Origin: an uncultured Dehalococcoidia bacterium
Lineage (GTDB): Bacteria > Chloroflexota > Dehalococcoidia > Lucifugimonadales > UBA1127
Assembly: GCA_951812285.1 (NCBI GenBank)
Contig: OX638292.1
Location: 2,503,001 to 2,567,000, forward strand
Direction: 5' to 3'
Length of the DNA: 64,000 nucleotides
The notes below the pieces were generated by a model. That model worked only from the letters and a program-made list of their open reading frames with translations, had not been told where the DNA came from and did not search any database. The position numbers and the translations under genes were made by a program. Positions 1 to 9,821 of this stretch are shown piece by piece; positions within the stretch are counted from its first letter, which is position 1, and the number at the start of each line of letters is the position of its first letter.

Positions 1-560
<560 letters not shown>

Positions 561-576
561 AAACCCTGCTGACTGT

Positions 577-620
577 AGAGAGGCCGTTCGCCCGCAACGT
601 TTCCGGGCGAGCGGCCTCTT
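577..620 (+). terminator. hairpin terminator after the sigma factor gene
   Basis: A long inverted repeat begins about 17 bases after the sigma-factor stop. The left arm AGAGGCCGTTCGCCCG (with one G-T pair) matches CGGGCGAGCGGCCTCTT on the right, around a loop of roughly 9 bases. No strong T-run follows, so termination efficiency is uncertain. Confidence 0.7.
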
Positions 621-721
621 CGCATGTCCGCCCCCCAGCCCCCGCCTCGCCGGCAATCGCATCATTTGCAGCGCCCGTTGGCCCGTGACTGCTGACGCCC
701 GATGGAGTAACGTAGGAATTG

Positions 722-1963
722 ATGACACCCTTCGACGCCGACAACCAGCGCTTCGTCTCCCGCCTGCGCGACGAAGTCGCGTCGTGGCAGCAGGACGGGA
801 CCATCTCCGACGAGCAGGCCCACGCCATCCTCGCCCGCTACCCCGAGAACGTCCCCGGCTACGAGGCCTCCCGCAGGCGGCAGCCTCTGGTCGTTGCGCT
901 CTCGGTCCTCGGCGCCGTGCTCATCGGACTGGGCGTCATCTCCTTCTACGCCGCCAACTGGGACGAGATTTCCCGCACCGTCAGGCTGGTGTCCCTAATT
1001 GCCGGCGTGCTCCTCTCCTACGGCGCTGGCTACTACGTCTGGCAGCGGACCAGCTATTCCGCCGTCGCCGTCGCCCTGGTGCTGTTGGGCTGCATCATTT
1101 ACGGGGCCGGCGTGCACCTCATCGGCCAGATTTACCACATCGACGTGAACAATCCCAACCTCTCGCTGTTCTGGTTCCTCGGTGTCGCGCCAATGGCCTA
1201 CGTGACCCGCTCCCGGCCGGTCATGTTCCTCGCCATCGTGCTCTTCTTGGCCGCCGTGGCCTTCCGGCTGCAGGACTGGCTGGAGGGCTTCGGCGATTCG
1301 GAGGCCGGCATCGCGGGCTTTGTCCTCTACCTCACCCTCGGCGCATTCCTCTACGCCGTTGGCAAGGCCAAGCGATTGTTCGACGGCTGGGAAGCCATAG
1401 GCGGCCTCTTCATGGGCCTGGGGTTGGTCACCGCCTTCTTCGCCCTCTACCTGTTCACCTTCCACGACCTCTTCGAGGGCGCCGATAGCATCAGCGGCGC
1501 CGGCTTCGGCTACTGGGCGCTCGCCTACGTCGCGTCGGCCGTCGCCATCGCCGTGACGGCGTGGCTGGCGTGGCGGCGCGCCCAGCGTGGCGAGCGTCCG
1601 CTGATCGACCTCGCCGAGGTCGCCGCCATCGTCGTCCTGCTCGGCGTTGCCCACGTGGCGGGGCTGGTTCCCGTCGACTGGGACCCCTTCTACCCCATCG
1701 TGTTCAACGCGCTGTTCGCCCTGTCCGCGCTGGGGCTGATGGCCTCGGGGTACCTGCAGGACCACGAGGCCCGGGTCAACCTCGCCCTGGCGTTGATCGC
1801 CCTCTACCTCATCACCCGCTACTTCGAGTACTCGATTGACCTGCTCGACAGCTCGCTGGTGTTCGTCGGCGCCGGCGTGGTCCTCCTGGCCGGCGGTTAC
1901 CTCCTGGAGCGAGGCCGCCGTCAGATGCTCGCCTCGATGCGCGAGAGGGAGGGCGACGCATGA
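722..1963 (+). CDS. DUF2157-type polytopic membrane protein
   Basis: A 413-residue protein with a soluble N-terminal stretch of about 55 residues (DEQAHAILARYP) followed by roughly ten hydrophobic segments. The pattern, including the 'LIGLGVISFYAANWDEI' first membrane segment, is that of DUF2157 membrane proteins, whose biochemical role is not established. ATG at 722 is preceded by an in-frame TTG at 719; GGAG at 703-706 could serve either. The stop overlaps the next start by four bases (ATGA at 1960-1963). The next gene encodes a GDYXXLXY protein, a known partner or fusion of DUF2157, so the two probably form one membrane complex. Confidence 0.8.
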   Translation: MTPFDADNQRFVSRLRDEVASWQQDGTISDEQAHAILARYPENVPGYEASRRRQPLVVALSVLGAVLIGLGVISFYAANWDEISRTVRLVSLIAGVLLSYGAGYYVWQRTSYSAVAVALVLLGCIIYGAGVHLIGQIYHIDVNNPNLSLFWFLGVAPMAYVTRSRPVMFLAIVLFLAAVAFRLQDWLEGFGDSEAGIAGFVLYLTLGAFLYAVGKAKRLFDGWEAIGGLFMGLGLVTAFFALYLFTFHDLFEGADSISGAGFGYWALAYVASAVAIAVTAWLAWRRAQRGERPLIDLAEVAAIVVLLGVAHVAGLVPVDWDPFYPIVFNALFALSALGLMASGYLQDHEARVNLALALIALYLITRYFEYSIDLLDSSLVFVGAGVVLLAGGYLLERGRRQMLASMREREGDA

Positions 1964-2469
1964 AGCCGTGGGCCCGCATCGCCTTCTGGGTCGTCGTCGC
2001 CGCGCAGCTCGCCTTCCTCATCGGCTTCATCGCCGTGCGCGATGCCGACCTACGCGAGGGCAGGACGGTCGTGCTCCAGACCGCCCCCGTCGACCCGCGC
2101 TCCCTGCTCCAGGGCGACTACGCCATCCTCGACTACGAGATCGCCCGCCTGCCCGCGACCACGCCAAACTGGAGTGTCGGCGAAACCGTCTACGTCGAGC
2201 TGCGGGAGGCGTCGCCTTCCTGGCGGAACGGAGGCTATTCGCTCTCCCGCAACGATGTCAGAACAGAGGTCTTCATCAGGGGCCGCGTCGACCGTCCCGG
2301 CCACCTCGACTTCGGCATCGGCACGTACTTCGTCCCCGAGGGCACAGGCCATATCATCGAGCGCGCGGAGGACGTCAGGGTCGTCATCAAGGTCGACGAC
2401 GACGGCTACGCCGTCATCAAGGAAGTCCTCGTAAACGGCAAGCCCTTCGACCCGGACAGCGACGAGTAG
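1960..2469 (+). CDS. GDYXXLXY-domain membrane-anchored protein
   Basis: A 169-residue protein with one N-terminal membrane segment (residues about 4-26) and an extracytoplasmic domain. It carries the family signature GDYAILDYEIA at about residues 48-58, preceded by 'DPRSLLQ', as in GDYXXLXY proteins (Pfam family named for this motif). Function is unknown. Translational coupling to the DUF2157 gene through an ATGA overlap makes a two-gene operon, the usual arrangement for this pair. The 144 bases downstream, up to 2613, hold no gene but contain a promoter-like sequence for the next gene. Confidence 0.8.
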   Translation: MKPWARIAFWVVVAAQLAFLIGFIAVRDADLREGRTVVLQTAPVDPRSLLQGDYAILDYEIARLPATTPNWSVGETVYVELREASPSWRNGGYSLSRNDVRTEVFIRGRVDRPGHLDFGIGTYFVPEGTGHIIERAEDVRVVIKVDDDGYAVIKEVLVNGKPFDPDSDE

Positions 2470-2527
2470 CGGCGGGTCGCGACCCGCCCGTTCCCCGTCA
2501 TACGGACCACTGGCTTCCCGCTTCACA

Positions 2528-2556
2528 TTGCTCTCGCGATGACATACGGGTACTAT
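2528..2556 (+). promoter_or_regulatory. sigma-70-like promoter of the large lipoprotein gene
   Basis: TTGCTC (2528-2533), 17 bases, then TACTAT (2551-2556). This is a reasonable -35/-10 pair about 58 bases ahead of the ATG at 2614. Identified by eye only. Confidence 0.45.
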
Positions 2557-2613
2557 GGCCCTGACTGTCGCCGAGAGAAAGTTGCCTCTTGGTGATCGCT
2601 GCGGGACGTGGTA

Positions 2614-5262
2614 ATGAAACGCCCTCTTGATACAACCCTGTTAGTCTCCGTCTTCCTCCTCACCATGCTCGCACTCCTTCCTGCGTGCGAGGCCGACGAG
2701 ACCGCCGACACCGAATTCCCAGCGATCACTCCATCGGCAACGACGGTCGCCACGCCTTCGCCAATCACTGTATCCGTGCCCCTGCCCGCGCCATCGCCGA
2801 ATCCCACGGTCACGCCAATACCAAGCCCCACGCCTACACCCACGCCGACGCCTACTCCTTCTCCTTCTCCTACTCCTACTCCTACGCCCACGTCCACGCC
2901 GTCGCCTACTCCCAGACCTACGCCGACGCCAACACCTACGCCTACGCCGGTCCCAACTCCTACACCTACGCCATTCCCCACGCCAACGCCTACACCGTTC
3001 CCAACGCCGACGCCAACTCCGTTTCCAACCCCCACTCCTACGCCGTTCCCCACGCCCACTCCTGTGCCTGCGCCACCGCCTACACCTACCCCCACCCCCA
3101 CGCCCACGCCCACGCCCACGCCCACCCCTACTCCTACTCCTACTCCTACGCCATCACCTACTCCTACCCCAACGCCCACCCCCACACCCACACCCGCGCC
3201 CAACGTCAAACGTCTTTGTGTGGACAATGAGGCCCAGCCCCTCACGCCGGAACGGGAGGCCGTCATTGCGGAGTGGCCTGCATTCTATACTCAGGAACTG
3301 CGTCTGTTCGCCGGGAAGGCTCCTGCGGCGTTCGACGCATATACAGAGCACATCAGCTATTTCACTCTCGAGCTCAGGCCGTTTATCACGTTGGCCCTTT
3401 GCGATGAAGACTTGGCCTTGCGGATACTGGCAATGCCCTTCATGCAGGTCGGCCAGGCAGACGGAGGGGATGCCGCCGTCCTTGCCGCTCTGGCGCGATT
3501 GACCGACCCCGATGTCGGCGACGTGGACGATGTCCTTGCAAACCCGCTGTTCGAGGGCGGTATCACGGAAGTCGATAGGGCGCCTGTGCGGCTGCTGGTA
3601 ATGGAATACGAGCACCCTGAAGCCGCCGCGCTTATGCTGTCCGTCCCATGGATTGAAGACGTGATGCGCGAAGGCGGGCTTGGCGACGATGAAATCCAGC
3701 TCTCAAGAGCGCCCTTGCACCACTATTCGGTCTATGCCCTGATAGAAATGGCGGACCGTTCCTCCGAATCGCTGATCGCATTTCTGGGCCTGTCGTGGAT
3801 GCAGGACCAACGCATCCAGACCGAGGATTGGCTCATCGGCACACGGTCGACCGTCAAGAGCTCGATCCACACTATTGCGTCCCGCATCATGTCTATCGCG
3901 CGAAAGGGTGACGCCACCATGGCCGGTGTTCTCGCAATGCCATTCCTGCAAACGCTGGAACCGCATGACCGCGACACCTTGGAGGTTCTCTCGGAGACGT
4001 CGGACGCCCGCCATAGCTCCACGGACGGAGGGACGCCGTTGCGGCAGCTCTTGGCCGATCCTGCATTGGCGGGTGGTATCACGGATGACAGCTTGGGTGA
4101 CGTCGCCCTTGCCGACCTCCGGGTCCGCGCCCCGGACACCGCCGGTGTATTGGAGAGTATGCCCTGGATTCAGGACGGCGTGTCTCCCTCAGAGGGTCAG
4201 GGCATCCTGTCTCTCTGGCATCTCGCGGTCCTGGACACCGATGTATTGGATAGCGTGGTCGGCCAACCATGGGTGGAGGACGGTCTCACTGTTTACGAGT
4301 CAGCCGCCCTGCGCACCCTCGAACAGTTGGTTATCGCATCGCGCAACATGAAGGCCTACCCATGGCATGAAGAATACGTGCTGACCATCCCGGATAAGTC
4401 ATTCATGGACGATATCGGCCCTTCAGATGCCGCCCTCTTACGTGCTGCAATTCTATTGCTTCAGAACGGCGGAATAAGAGAGCGGACTGATCTTCTGGAA
4501 ACCATTTTGGAATCCGGCGATACACAGCTGGCAGAGCGAACGATTACGCTTCCCCTCGCCGGCGAGGTCGCCTTGTCGATTGTCTGGCCGGCCGGACTGG
4601 AATCCGATCCAATCGCGCGCCAGGTCGTGGATGTATCCCGCACGATGGATGTCTTTGAGCGGGCTGTCCGTGAGGTTGAGGAATTCATGGGCCAGCCGTT
4701 TCCGCAGAAACACGCCGTCGTTCTCATTCATGACTACCCCACCGGTGCTCAGGCCCGTGGGGGCAGAGAGGCATTTATCACCATTGACCCCAGGATAAGC
4801 GAGTCCGTGAGCACCATTGCCCACGAGGTGACACACGCATATTGGTCTGCAATCGCGACCTGGATTGTTGAAGGCGCCGCGGACTTCATGGGTTTTCTTG
4901 TTACAGACAGTGTGCCTGACCATTCCTCTACGTCATGCAGGGGCTTCAACACCATTTATGATCTCATACGGGCACTCGTGATTGAGGGTCAGTTTCAACA
5001 CCGTATATGCAACTACACTATGGGCAGTCGCCTATTCTTGGACCTGCATGACAGCCTCGGAGAGGATGCATTCCGTCAAGGGTTCGCGGAACTCTACCTG
5101 CGCTTGTGGGGCTTCGTGCCCACAGAGGGTTGCGTCGGCATAGATGAAGGCGTGTGCTACGTCAAGGCAGCCTTTGTCGACAGCGCAGCCCCTGAGGACG
5201 CGGCCGTCGCTGAGGAGATCATCGACCGCCGCTACTTTGGGACCGCGGCCGACACGTCCTAG
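2614..5262 (+). CDS. Thr-Pro-rich lipoprotein with repeat units and a C-terminal HExxH metallopeptidase-like domain
   Basis: About 882 residues. The N-terminus is a lipoprotein signal (hydrophobic stretch then LLPAC), so the mature protein should be anchored outside the membrane. Next comes a 130-150-residue spacer of alternating Thr-Pro. The middle holds degenerate repeats built around 'AMPFMQVG', 'VPWIEDVM', 'MPWIQDGV' and 'QPWVEDGL', a type seen in secreted Chloroflexota proteins. The C-terminal part has HEVTH at about residues 737-741 with a downstream Glu in [10 protein letters not shown] (about 753), a gluzincin-style zinc site. Substrate is unknown. ATG at 2614 was chosen; an in-frame GTG lies at 2608. 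The gene looks poorer in G+C than its neighbours. Confidence 0.8.
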   Translation: MKRPLDTTLLVSVFLLTMLALLPACEADETADTEFPAITPSATTVATPSPITVSVPLPAPSPNPTVTPIPSPTPTPTPTPTPSPSPTPTPTPTSTPSPTPRPTPTPTPTPTPVPTPTPTPFPTPTPTPFPTPTPTPFPTPTPTPFPTPTPVPAPPPTPTPTPTPTPTPTPTPTPTPTPTPSPTPTPTPTPTPTPAPNVKRLCVDNEAQPLTPEREAVIAEWPAFYTQELRLFAGKAPAAFDAYTEHISYFTLELRPFITLALCDEDLALRILAMPFMQVGQADGGDAAVLAALARLTDPDVGDVDDVLANPLFEGGITEVDRAPVRLLVMEYEHPEAAALMLSVPWIEDVMREGGLGDDEIQLSRAPLHHYSVYALIEMADRSSESLIAFLGLSWMQDQRIQTEDWLIGTRSTVKSSIHTIASRIMSIARKGDATMAGVLAMPFLQTLEPHDRDTLEVLSETSDARHSSTDGGTPLRQLLADPALAGGITDDSLGDVALADLRVRAPDTAGVLESMPWIQDGVSPSEGQGILSLWHLAVLDTDVLDSVVGQPWVEDGLTVYESAALRTLEQLVIASRNMKAYPWHEEYVLTIPDKSFMDDIGPSDAALLRAAILLLQNGGIRERTDLLETILESGDTQLAERTITLPLAGEVALSIVWPAGLESDPIARQVVDVSRTMDVFERAVREVEEFMGQPFPQKHAVVLIHDYPTGAQARGGREAFITIDPRISESVSTIAHEVTHAYWSAIATWIVEGAADFMGFLVTDSVPDHSSTSCRGFNTIYDLIRALVIEGQFQHRICNYTMGSRLFLDLHDSLGEDAFRQGFAELYLRLWGFVPTEGCVGIDEGVCYVKAAFVDSAAPEDAAVAEEIIDRRYFGTAADTS
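2755..3208 (+). repeat. Thr-Pro codon microsatellite inside the lipoprotein gene
   Basis: Imperfect tandem ACN-CCN codons coding (TP)n, with mixed six-base units such as CCTACG and CCCACG. The run is prone to length change by slippage. In the lipoprotein it forms the extended linker between the membrane anchor and the folded domains. Confidence 0.85.
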
Positions 5263-5643
5263 TCAGGAAGTAGGCCTCTTGCCAGGCGCGCCGGCATCGC
5301 GGGCCACGAAATGGCAAAACGCCCCACCCTGACACAAGCCCCTCGCGCGAAACGCGACGCCCTCTCTACACTCCCCGCATGGAACACGCACGCAACCGTC
5401 TCCACCGGGCCGCCAGACCCACTCCCGTCACGCCAGTCGCGACGTTGGCCGCTGGCTGCACGGCACACAGGACCCTGAGGTGTTTTTGCAAAAAGTTTCG
5501 CTTTGAATCTGAAATGCCACACGGCCGCTTCAAAACAGATGGGAAACAACCTCCCCGGCAGCTACGGGGGTCGCAAAACGATGACCAAAACAAATCAGCG
5601 GGACTCGGGTGTTCTCGGCCCAGGCGCGGCGGCGACCGACGCC
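5263..5643. other. gene-free stretch holding copy 1 of a dispersed AT-rich element
   Basis: These 381 bases lie between two convergent coding units (lipoprotein + and DUF4392 gene -) and hold no convincing gene. The part at about 5481-5556 is much richer in A+T than its surroundings. It reads TTTTTGCAAAAA, then TCTGAAAT at 5509-5516, then GGGAAACAACCTCC at 5541-5554. The same series recurs at about 23.2, 23.4 and 52.2 kb. No terminator with a T-run was recognised for either flanking gene. Confidence 0.6.
5481..5556 (+). repeat. dispersed AT-rich intergenic element, copy 1
   Basis: From TCTGAAAT (5509) to AACCTCC (5554) this copy aligns without gaps over 46-47 bases with the reverse complement of the copy at 23161-23206. 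Ahead of the shared part lies an A/T-rich palindrome (TTTTTGCAAAAA). No open reading frame is conserved between copies, so it is more likely a small RNA or mobile repeat than a gene fragment. Confidence 0.55.
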
Positions 5644-6498
5644 CTACTCGCCGACACCGTGCTCGGCCAGCAGCCGGTGCAGCGCCTCCAGCGTCCGCCG
5701 GTTCTCCTGCAGCGTGAACCCGTCGACGCCGTACACCGGCGCGGACGCCACCCCGTCGACGGCGCCCCGGTCCACCATCGCGCGGATGATGTCCTCCTCC
5801 TGCTCCGGCGACGGCAGCAGGTTGCGCCCGGCCAGCAGCGACATCGCCGCCACCAGCCCGTACCCGCCCCAGTTCGACACGCTCGCGATGATCAGCTCCG
5901 ACACCGTCGTGACGCACGGCTCGTTCGGCAGCTGCTCCACCGACGGGATCTGCTCGGCCAGGTTGCCCATGCCGATCTCGTTGCCGCCGTCGCCGATGCC
6001 CACGGTGGCGCCGTGATGCATGAAGATGTAGTCCAGCTTGGCGTGGTACTCGGAGGTGTCCTGCCCCCGCATGTTCAGGTAGCGGCCCGGCCCCGTGAAC
6101 CCGCACCGCTCGATGGCGATGGCCACCGACGGCTGCATCCGCTCCAGCAGGTCCACCGCGAAAGCCTCGCTCTCCTCCGCGTCCGCGAAGGGGAAGTCGA
6201 CCACGTCCTCCGCCGCGACGATGCCGTCGAAGACCGGCGTCGTCAGCCGGTCGGTCACGTAGGTCACCGGCCGCCCCAGCGCCTCGAGCGCCTTGCCGAT
6301 GAAGTACGCGCCCGGCGGGCCATCCGTCTCCGTCGCCCCCGCGCGGGTGATGTAGAACCCCGTCGCGATGAGCGCCCGGCCGGGCGCGTCGAGGACGCAG
6401 CGGGCGGCGCGGGTGCAGTAGTCCTCGGGCAGGTGCGGACGCAGGGGCGTCATGCCCCGCTTGTCGTACCGCAGGATGATGTCCTCGATCGTGCTCAT
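5644..6498 (-). CDS. DUF4392 / D-glutamate cyclase C-terminal-like protein
   Basis: 284 residues, beginning [16 protein letters not shown]. The sequence matches the DUF4392 family, the C-terminal half of vertebrate D-glutamate cyclase (DGLUCY, which turns D-glutamate into 5-oxoproline). Visible conserved stretches are 'ATGFYI', 'TDGPPGA', 'AIERCG' and the glycine-rich '[12 protein letters not shown]'. The start overlaps the stop of the upstream gene by four bases (6495-6498). That gene encodes the matching N-terminal half, so the two polypeptides probably act together in turnover of D-amino acids from peptidoglycan. An in-frame extension upstream exists but lies inside the neighbour and is Arg/His-rich, so it was rejected. 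Confidence 0.8.
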   Translation of the reverse strand: MSTIEDIILRYDKRGMTPLRPHLPEDYCTRAARCVLDAPGRALIATGFYITRAGATETDGPPGAYFIGKALEALGRPVTYVTDRLTTPVFDGIVAAEDVVDFPFADAEESEAFAVDLLERMQPSVAIAIERCGFTGPGRYLNMRGQDTSEYHAKLDYIFMHHGATVGIGDGGNEIGMGNLAEQIPSVEQLPNEPCVTTVSELIIASVSNWGGYGLVAAMSLLAGRNLLPSPEQEEDIIRAMVDRGAVDGVASAPVYGVDGFTLQENRRTLEALHRLLAEHGVGE

Positions 6499-7289
6499 AG
6501 CGCGGCGATGTCCTCGTCCCGAAGGTCGGTGATGAACATGTGCCCCGGGGCGTGGGTGATCATGAATGGAGGCTTCGACGCGACCGCCACCGCCTGCGGC
6601 GTCACCCCGCACGCCCAGAACAGCGGCGTCTCGCCGTCGAGGATGAGGGGAGGGTCGCCATAGTCGGGCGACGCGAGGTCGCGGATGCCGAGCGCCGCCG
6701 GCTCGCCGACGTGCAGCGGCGCCCCGTGCGCGTTGGGGAACCGCGAGGTCACCTGCACGGCCTTCACCACCTGCTCGCGGGGCACGGGCCGCATGGACAC
6801 CACCAGCGGCCCCGCGAACACCCCGGCGGGCGTGGTCGCGACGTTGGTCTTGTACATCGCCACGTTGCGCCCCGACTCGACGTGGTGCAGCGGGACCCCC
6901 GACGACGCCAGCGCCGTCTCAAAGGTGAAGCTGCACCCGATGAGGAAGGTGACGAGGTCGTCGCGCCAGTAGTCGCGGACGTCGGGCACCGTGGCCTCGA
7001 GGACGCCCTCGCGGTACACGTTGTAGGAGGGAACGTCGGTGCGGATGTCGGCCCCGGGCGCGGTCTGTGCGGGCTCGGGCACCCCGGGCTCCATCACCTC
7101 GATCAGCGGGCACGGGCGCGGATTGCGCTGGCAGAAGAGCAGGAAGTCAAAGGCCTGCTCCCGCGGCAGCGACACCAGGTTCGCCTGCACCCGCCCCGGC
7201 GCGAGCCCCGCCGTGGGCCGCGTCCACTCGCCGCTGCGGATGCGCTCCCGCACCCCCCTCGGCGAGGTCTCTGGCAACATTGTGGTCAT
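6495..7289 (-). CDS. DUF1445 family putative hydro-lyase / D-glutamate cyclase N-terminal-like protein
   Basis: 264 residues of the DUF1445 (YcsI / putative hydro-lyase) family. It contains '[15 protein letters not shown]', '[14 protein letters not shown]', the [10 protein letters not shown] motif and a C-terminal '[11 protein letters not shown]...[10 protein letters not shown]' block. DUF1445 forms the N-terminal half of vertebrate D-glutamate cyclase. ATG at 7289 is preceded by a good ribosome binding site (AAAGGAGCG). The stop overlaps the start of the DUF4392 gene (ATGA), so the two subunits should be made together. The exact substrate in this organism is inferred, not shown. Confidence 0.85.
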   Translation of the reverse strand: MTTMLPETSPRGVRERIRSGEWTRPTAGLAPGRVQANLVSLPREQAFDFLLFCQRNPRPCPLIEVMEPGVPEPAQTAPGADIRTDVPSYNVYREGVLEATVPDVRDYWRDDLVTFLIGCSFTFETALASSGVPLHHVESGRNVAMYKTNVATTPAGVFAGPLVVSMRPVPREQVVKAVQVTSRFPNAHGAPLHVGEPAALGIRDLASPDYGDPPLILDGETPLFWACGVTPQAVAVASKPPFMITHAPGHMFITDLRDEDIAAL

Positions 7290-7376
7290 GGTCGACGCTC
7301 CTTTAGCGCCCTTCCGGATTGCAGGGCATGATACTACACTACCACCGCGCCGCAAGGCACGGCGCAAGGAGACCGA

Positions 7377-8228
7377 ATGCCTGAAGCGCCCGACCTCTAC
7401 GTCGTCCGCGAGTACTTGGAGCGCACGCTCACCGGGCTCTCCGTAACGCGCGCCGAGGCCCTCCGCCCCATCGTGCTCCGCAGCCTCGCCGCGCCCCTCG
7501 AGCGCTTCAGCGAGGACATCGAGGGCCGCACCCTCGACGCCTTCTGGCGCCGCGGCAAGTTCCTCGGCATCGAGCTCTCCGGCGGCGCCGACAACGCCCA
7601 TCGCACCCTCGTCGTCAACCCGATGCTCAGCGGCGCGCTCCAGCACTGCGCCCCGACCGAGCGCGTCTCGGCGCGCACGTACCTGTCGCTCACCCTCTCC
7701 GATGGCTCCCAGCTCCGCTACACGGACGACGACCAGATGGGCATGGTCTACTACCTGCTGCCCGAGCAGCTCGCACACGCCGCGCGTCTCACCGAGCAGG
7801 GCCCCGACGTGCTCGACGAGCCCCTCTCGCTGGCGGCGTTCACGGACCGCCTCAAGCCCTTCCGCGGCGAGATCAAGGGCGTCCTCACCCGCGGCGGCGC
7901 GGTCTCCGGCATCGGCAACGCCTACGCCGACGAGGTCCTCTTCGCGGCGGGCATCTACCCCTTCAAAAAGCGCACGTCGCTCTCGCCCGCCGAGCTGGCC
8001 GCCCTCCACGACGCCGTCTACCGCGTCCCCGCCGACGCCGTCCCCCTCCTCCGCGAGCGCATGGGCGACACCATCCACCGCAAGGTCCGCGACCACCTGA
8101 AAGTCCACGGCCGCGCCAACGAGGCCTGCCCCGCCTGCAACTCCAAGCTCACCCACATCACAAGCAACGGCCACCGCACAGACTACTGCCGCCAATGCCA
8201 ACCCGGCAGCCTGCTGGGGAGGAGGTAG
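7377..8228 (+). CDS. Fpg/Nei family DNA glycosylase/AP lyase
   Basis: 283 residues. It begins [10 protein letters not shown], so after Met removal Pro is N-terminal and is followed by Glu, the catalytic pair of the Fpg/Nei fold. A conserved Lys in [12 protein letters not shown] fits the DNA-contacting lysine. The helix-two-turn-helix '[16 protein letters not shown]' is present, and the C-terminus is a CxxC-x16-CxxC zinc finger (CPACNSKL...CRQCQPG). It removes oxidised bases and nicks the abasic site. The second residue group (EAPDL rather than ELPEV) makes assignment to Fpg versus an Nei-like branch uncertain. AAGGAG lies upstream of the ATG. It is divergent from the D-glutamate cyclase pair. 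Confidence 0.88.
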   Translation: MPEAPDLYVVREYLERTLTGLSVTRAEALRPIVLRSLAAPLERFSEDIEGRTLDAFWRRGKFLGIELSGGADNAHRTLVVNPMLSGALQHCAPTERVSARTYLSLTLSDGSQLRYTDDDQMGMVYYLLPEQLAHAARLTEQGPDVLDEPLSLAAFTDRLKPFRGEIKGVLTRGGAVSGIGNAYADEVLFAAGIYPFKKRTSLSPAELAALHDAVYRVPADAVPLLRERMGDTIHRKVRDHLKVHGRANEACPACNSKLTHITSNGHRTDYCRQCQPGSLLGRR

Positions 8229-8316
8229 GGAAGAACATGCTGCCAATGGGTCTATGCCATTGCTTTATTGCGCCTAAACCGCATTTATAGTCCACTGTAG
8301 TTAGCTTGGGGGTGTC

Positions 8317-9618
8317 ATGAAGCGGCTGGCAGCAGTGGCTATATTGTGTCTGGTGTTGGTGAGCGTCGGTTGCCGGGAGACGGTTGTAGTCGTTGTAGCC
8401 ACGCCGATGCCCGAGCCGACGCCAGCGCCTACAGCTACGTCCATGCCTACTCCCACGGCTAAGGTTAATCCCGCGCCCTTTCCAGCGCCTACGCCCGTGC
8501 CAGCGCCTACCACGGCACCCCTACCCACGCCTGCTCCCACGCCCGTCCCTCTTCCAACACCCACCTCTGTGCCAACTGCCACCTACACACCCACACCGAC
8601 GCCTACCGTGCCACCTACGCCGACACCAACTCCGAACCCGTATAAGCTAATGCTGGCACTGATAAATGAGGCAAGGGTGGAGGCGGGAGTATCGCCCCTA
8701 GTGATGGGCGACAATCGCGCGGCACAGATTCACGCTGACAACTCGCTGGAGAACTGCATCAGCTCTCATTGGAGCATCGATGGCTTAACTCCGAATATGC
8801 GGTACTCCCTAGCTGGCGGGTATCAGGCGGCGAATGAGAATGTATCCGGTTCCGACTACTGTCGGTTGCGGGATCAAGGCTATAGCGCCATTTCGAGCGC
8901 CGCCGAGGAAGTGCGGCGGCATATGAAAGGGTGGATGGACAGCCCCGGCCACAGGGGCAATATCCTCAAACCCCGCCACAGCAAGGTCAATATCGGCTTG
9001 GCGTGGGACAGGTACAACTCAGTGGCCGTTCAGCAGTTCGAGGGCGACTACATTGAGTACACAGTCTTGCCTGCGATTAACGGCGGCGTGCTTTCGATGG
9101 AAGGCAAGGTGAAGAACGGCGCGAATCTTGAGCATGGCAATCACACCCGCGTTCAGATCTTCCACTACCCGCCGCCGCAGCAACTAACGCAAGGCCAGAT
9201 TGCACGGGTATACAGCATTTGCTTGGGGCAGAAAGTGGCGTTACTGAGTTACCGTGGCGCAGGAACAGTTGAAAGCACTTGGAGACCCTGTCTGTCTCCC
9301 TACGACGTGTCGCCTGATGCCCCAGCTCCTACATCGGGCTACGCAGCGCACAAATTGTGGGAGGAGGCCCGCACGCGGTATGAATCTCTCGGTGGGTCCG
9401 TGCCCATAACCGTCGCGCGGGTACAGATGTCTAGATTCGAACTGGACGGCGATCTATTCGCGGTCAGCGCCGACTTGGGAGATGTGCTGGAGGTTCACGG
9501 GCCGGGCGTGTACGAGATGGGTGTTTGGGGGATATTGGATGGTAATGTGGCTTTGATTTCCAGATACTCCAACTTCCATGGCATCCCCAGACCCGGGGGC
9601 TACGACCCCTTACATTAG
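8317..9618 (+). CDS. CAP/SCP-domain lipoprotein with a Thr-Pro linker
   Basis: 433 residues. The signal sequence ends in a lipobox (VLVSVGC at about residues 13-19). A Pro/Thr/Ala linker of about 80 residues follows, then a CAP (SCP/PR-1-like) domain with 'LINEARVEAGVSPL', 'AAQIHADNSLE', 'SSHWSIDGLTP' and 'GWMDSPGHRGNILKP', where the two His of the CAP cavity are recognisable. The C-terminal 170 residues have no assignment. CAP proteins are secreted and bind small ligands or lipids, or cleave proteins; the role here is unknown. It shares the linker style of the lipoprotein at 2.6-5.3 kb but not its domains. Composition is poorer in G+C than its neighbours. Confidence 0.8.
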   Translation: MKRLAAVAILCLVLVSVGCRETVVVVVATPMPEPTPAPTATSMPTPTAKVNPAPFPAPTPVPAPTTAPLPTPAPTPVPLPTPTSVPTATYTPTPTPTVPPTPTPTPNPYKLMLALINEARVEAGVSPLVMGDNRAAQIHADNSLENCISSHWSIDGLTPNMRYSLAGGYQAANENVSGSDYCRLRDQGYSAISSAAEEVRRHMKGWMDSPGHRGNILKPRHSKVNIGLAWDRYNSVAVQQFEGDYIEYTVLPAINGGVLSMEGKVKNGANLEHGNHTRVQIFHYPPPQQLTQGQIARVYSICLGQKVALLSYRGAGTVESTWRPCLSPYDVSPDAPAPTSGYAAHKLWEEARTRYESLGGSVPITVARVQMSRFELDGDLFAVSADLGDVLEVHGPGVYEMGVWGILDGNVALISRYSNFHGIPRPGGYDPLH

Positions 9619-9641
9619 TGCGTCGTGGCCTCGGACTCTTT

Positions 9642-9688
9642 TTGCATCAGCGCGGGGACTCTTGCATCAAGCTGGGGGTTTTGCATCA
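9642..9688 (+). repeat. three TTGCATCA direct repeats spaced by two helical turns
   Basis: TTGCATCA occurs at 9642-9649, 9662-9669 and 9681-9688, spaced 20 and 19 bases start to start. Such phasing on one face of the helix suggests a binding site for a regulator of pheST. It could also be chance low complexity. No factor is known. Confidence 0.4.
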
Positions 9689-9702
9689 AAGCCCGCCTCT
9701 CC

Positions 9703-9732
9703 TTGCCGCTCCCCTCTCTGCGCCCGTATAAT
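9703..9732 (+). promoter_or_regulatory. promoter of pheST
   Basis: TTGCCG (9703-9708), 18 bases, then a perfect TATAAT (9727-9732). It lies about 90 bases ahead of the pheS ATG and just downstream of the TTGCATCA repeats. Confidence 0.65.
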
Positions 9733-9735
9733 GCG

Positions 9736-9753
9736 AGCTACGATACCGTAGCT
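9736..9753 (+). promoter_or_regulatory. inverted repeat in the pheST leader
   Basis: AGCTACG (9736-9742), loop ATAC, CGTAGCT (9747-9753): a perfect 7-bp inverted repeat immediately after the -10 box, at the expected transcription start. It could be an operator or a 5' mRNA hairpin. No T-box features were recognised in the roughly 80-base leader. Confidence 0.4.
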
Positions 9754-9821
9754 GCGGCGGCTCGCTGCCCCCCGAATTCCCTTATGCAACTGGGGCACCC
9801 GCCGCGCCCGCGAAGGACCGC

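Noticed and set aside
2790..3205. Possible CRISPR array because of short tandem repeats
   Set aside because: The units are six-base codon pairs without unique spacers and lie in a coding frame; no cas genes occur in the window.
2553..3266. Minus-strand frame with Gly-Val repeats that looks like an elastin or PE-PGRS protein
   Set aside because: It is the antisense of the Thr-Pro codon repeat in the lipoprotein gene and has no start context of its own.
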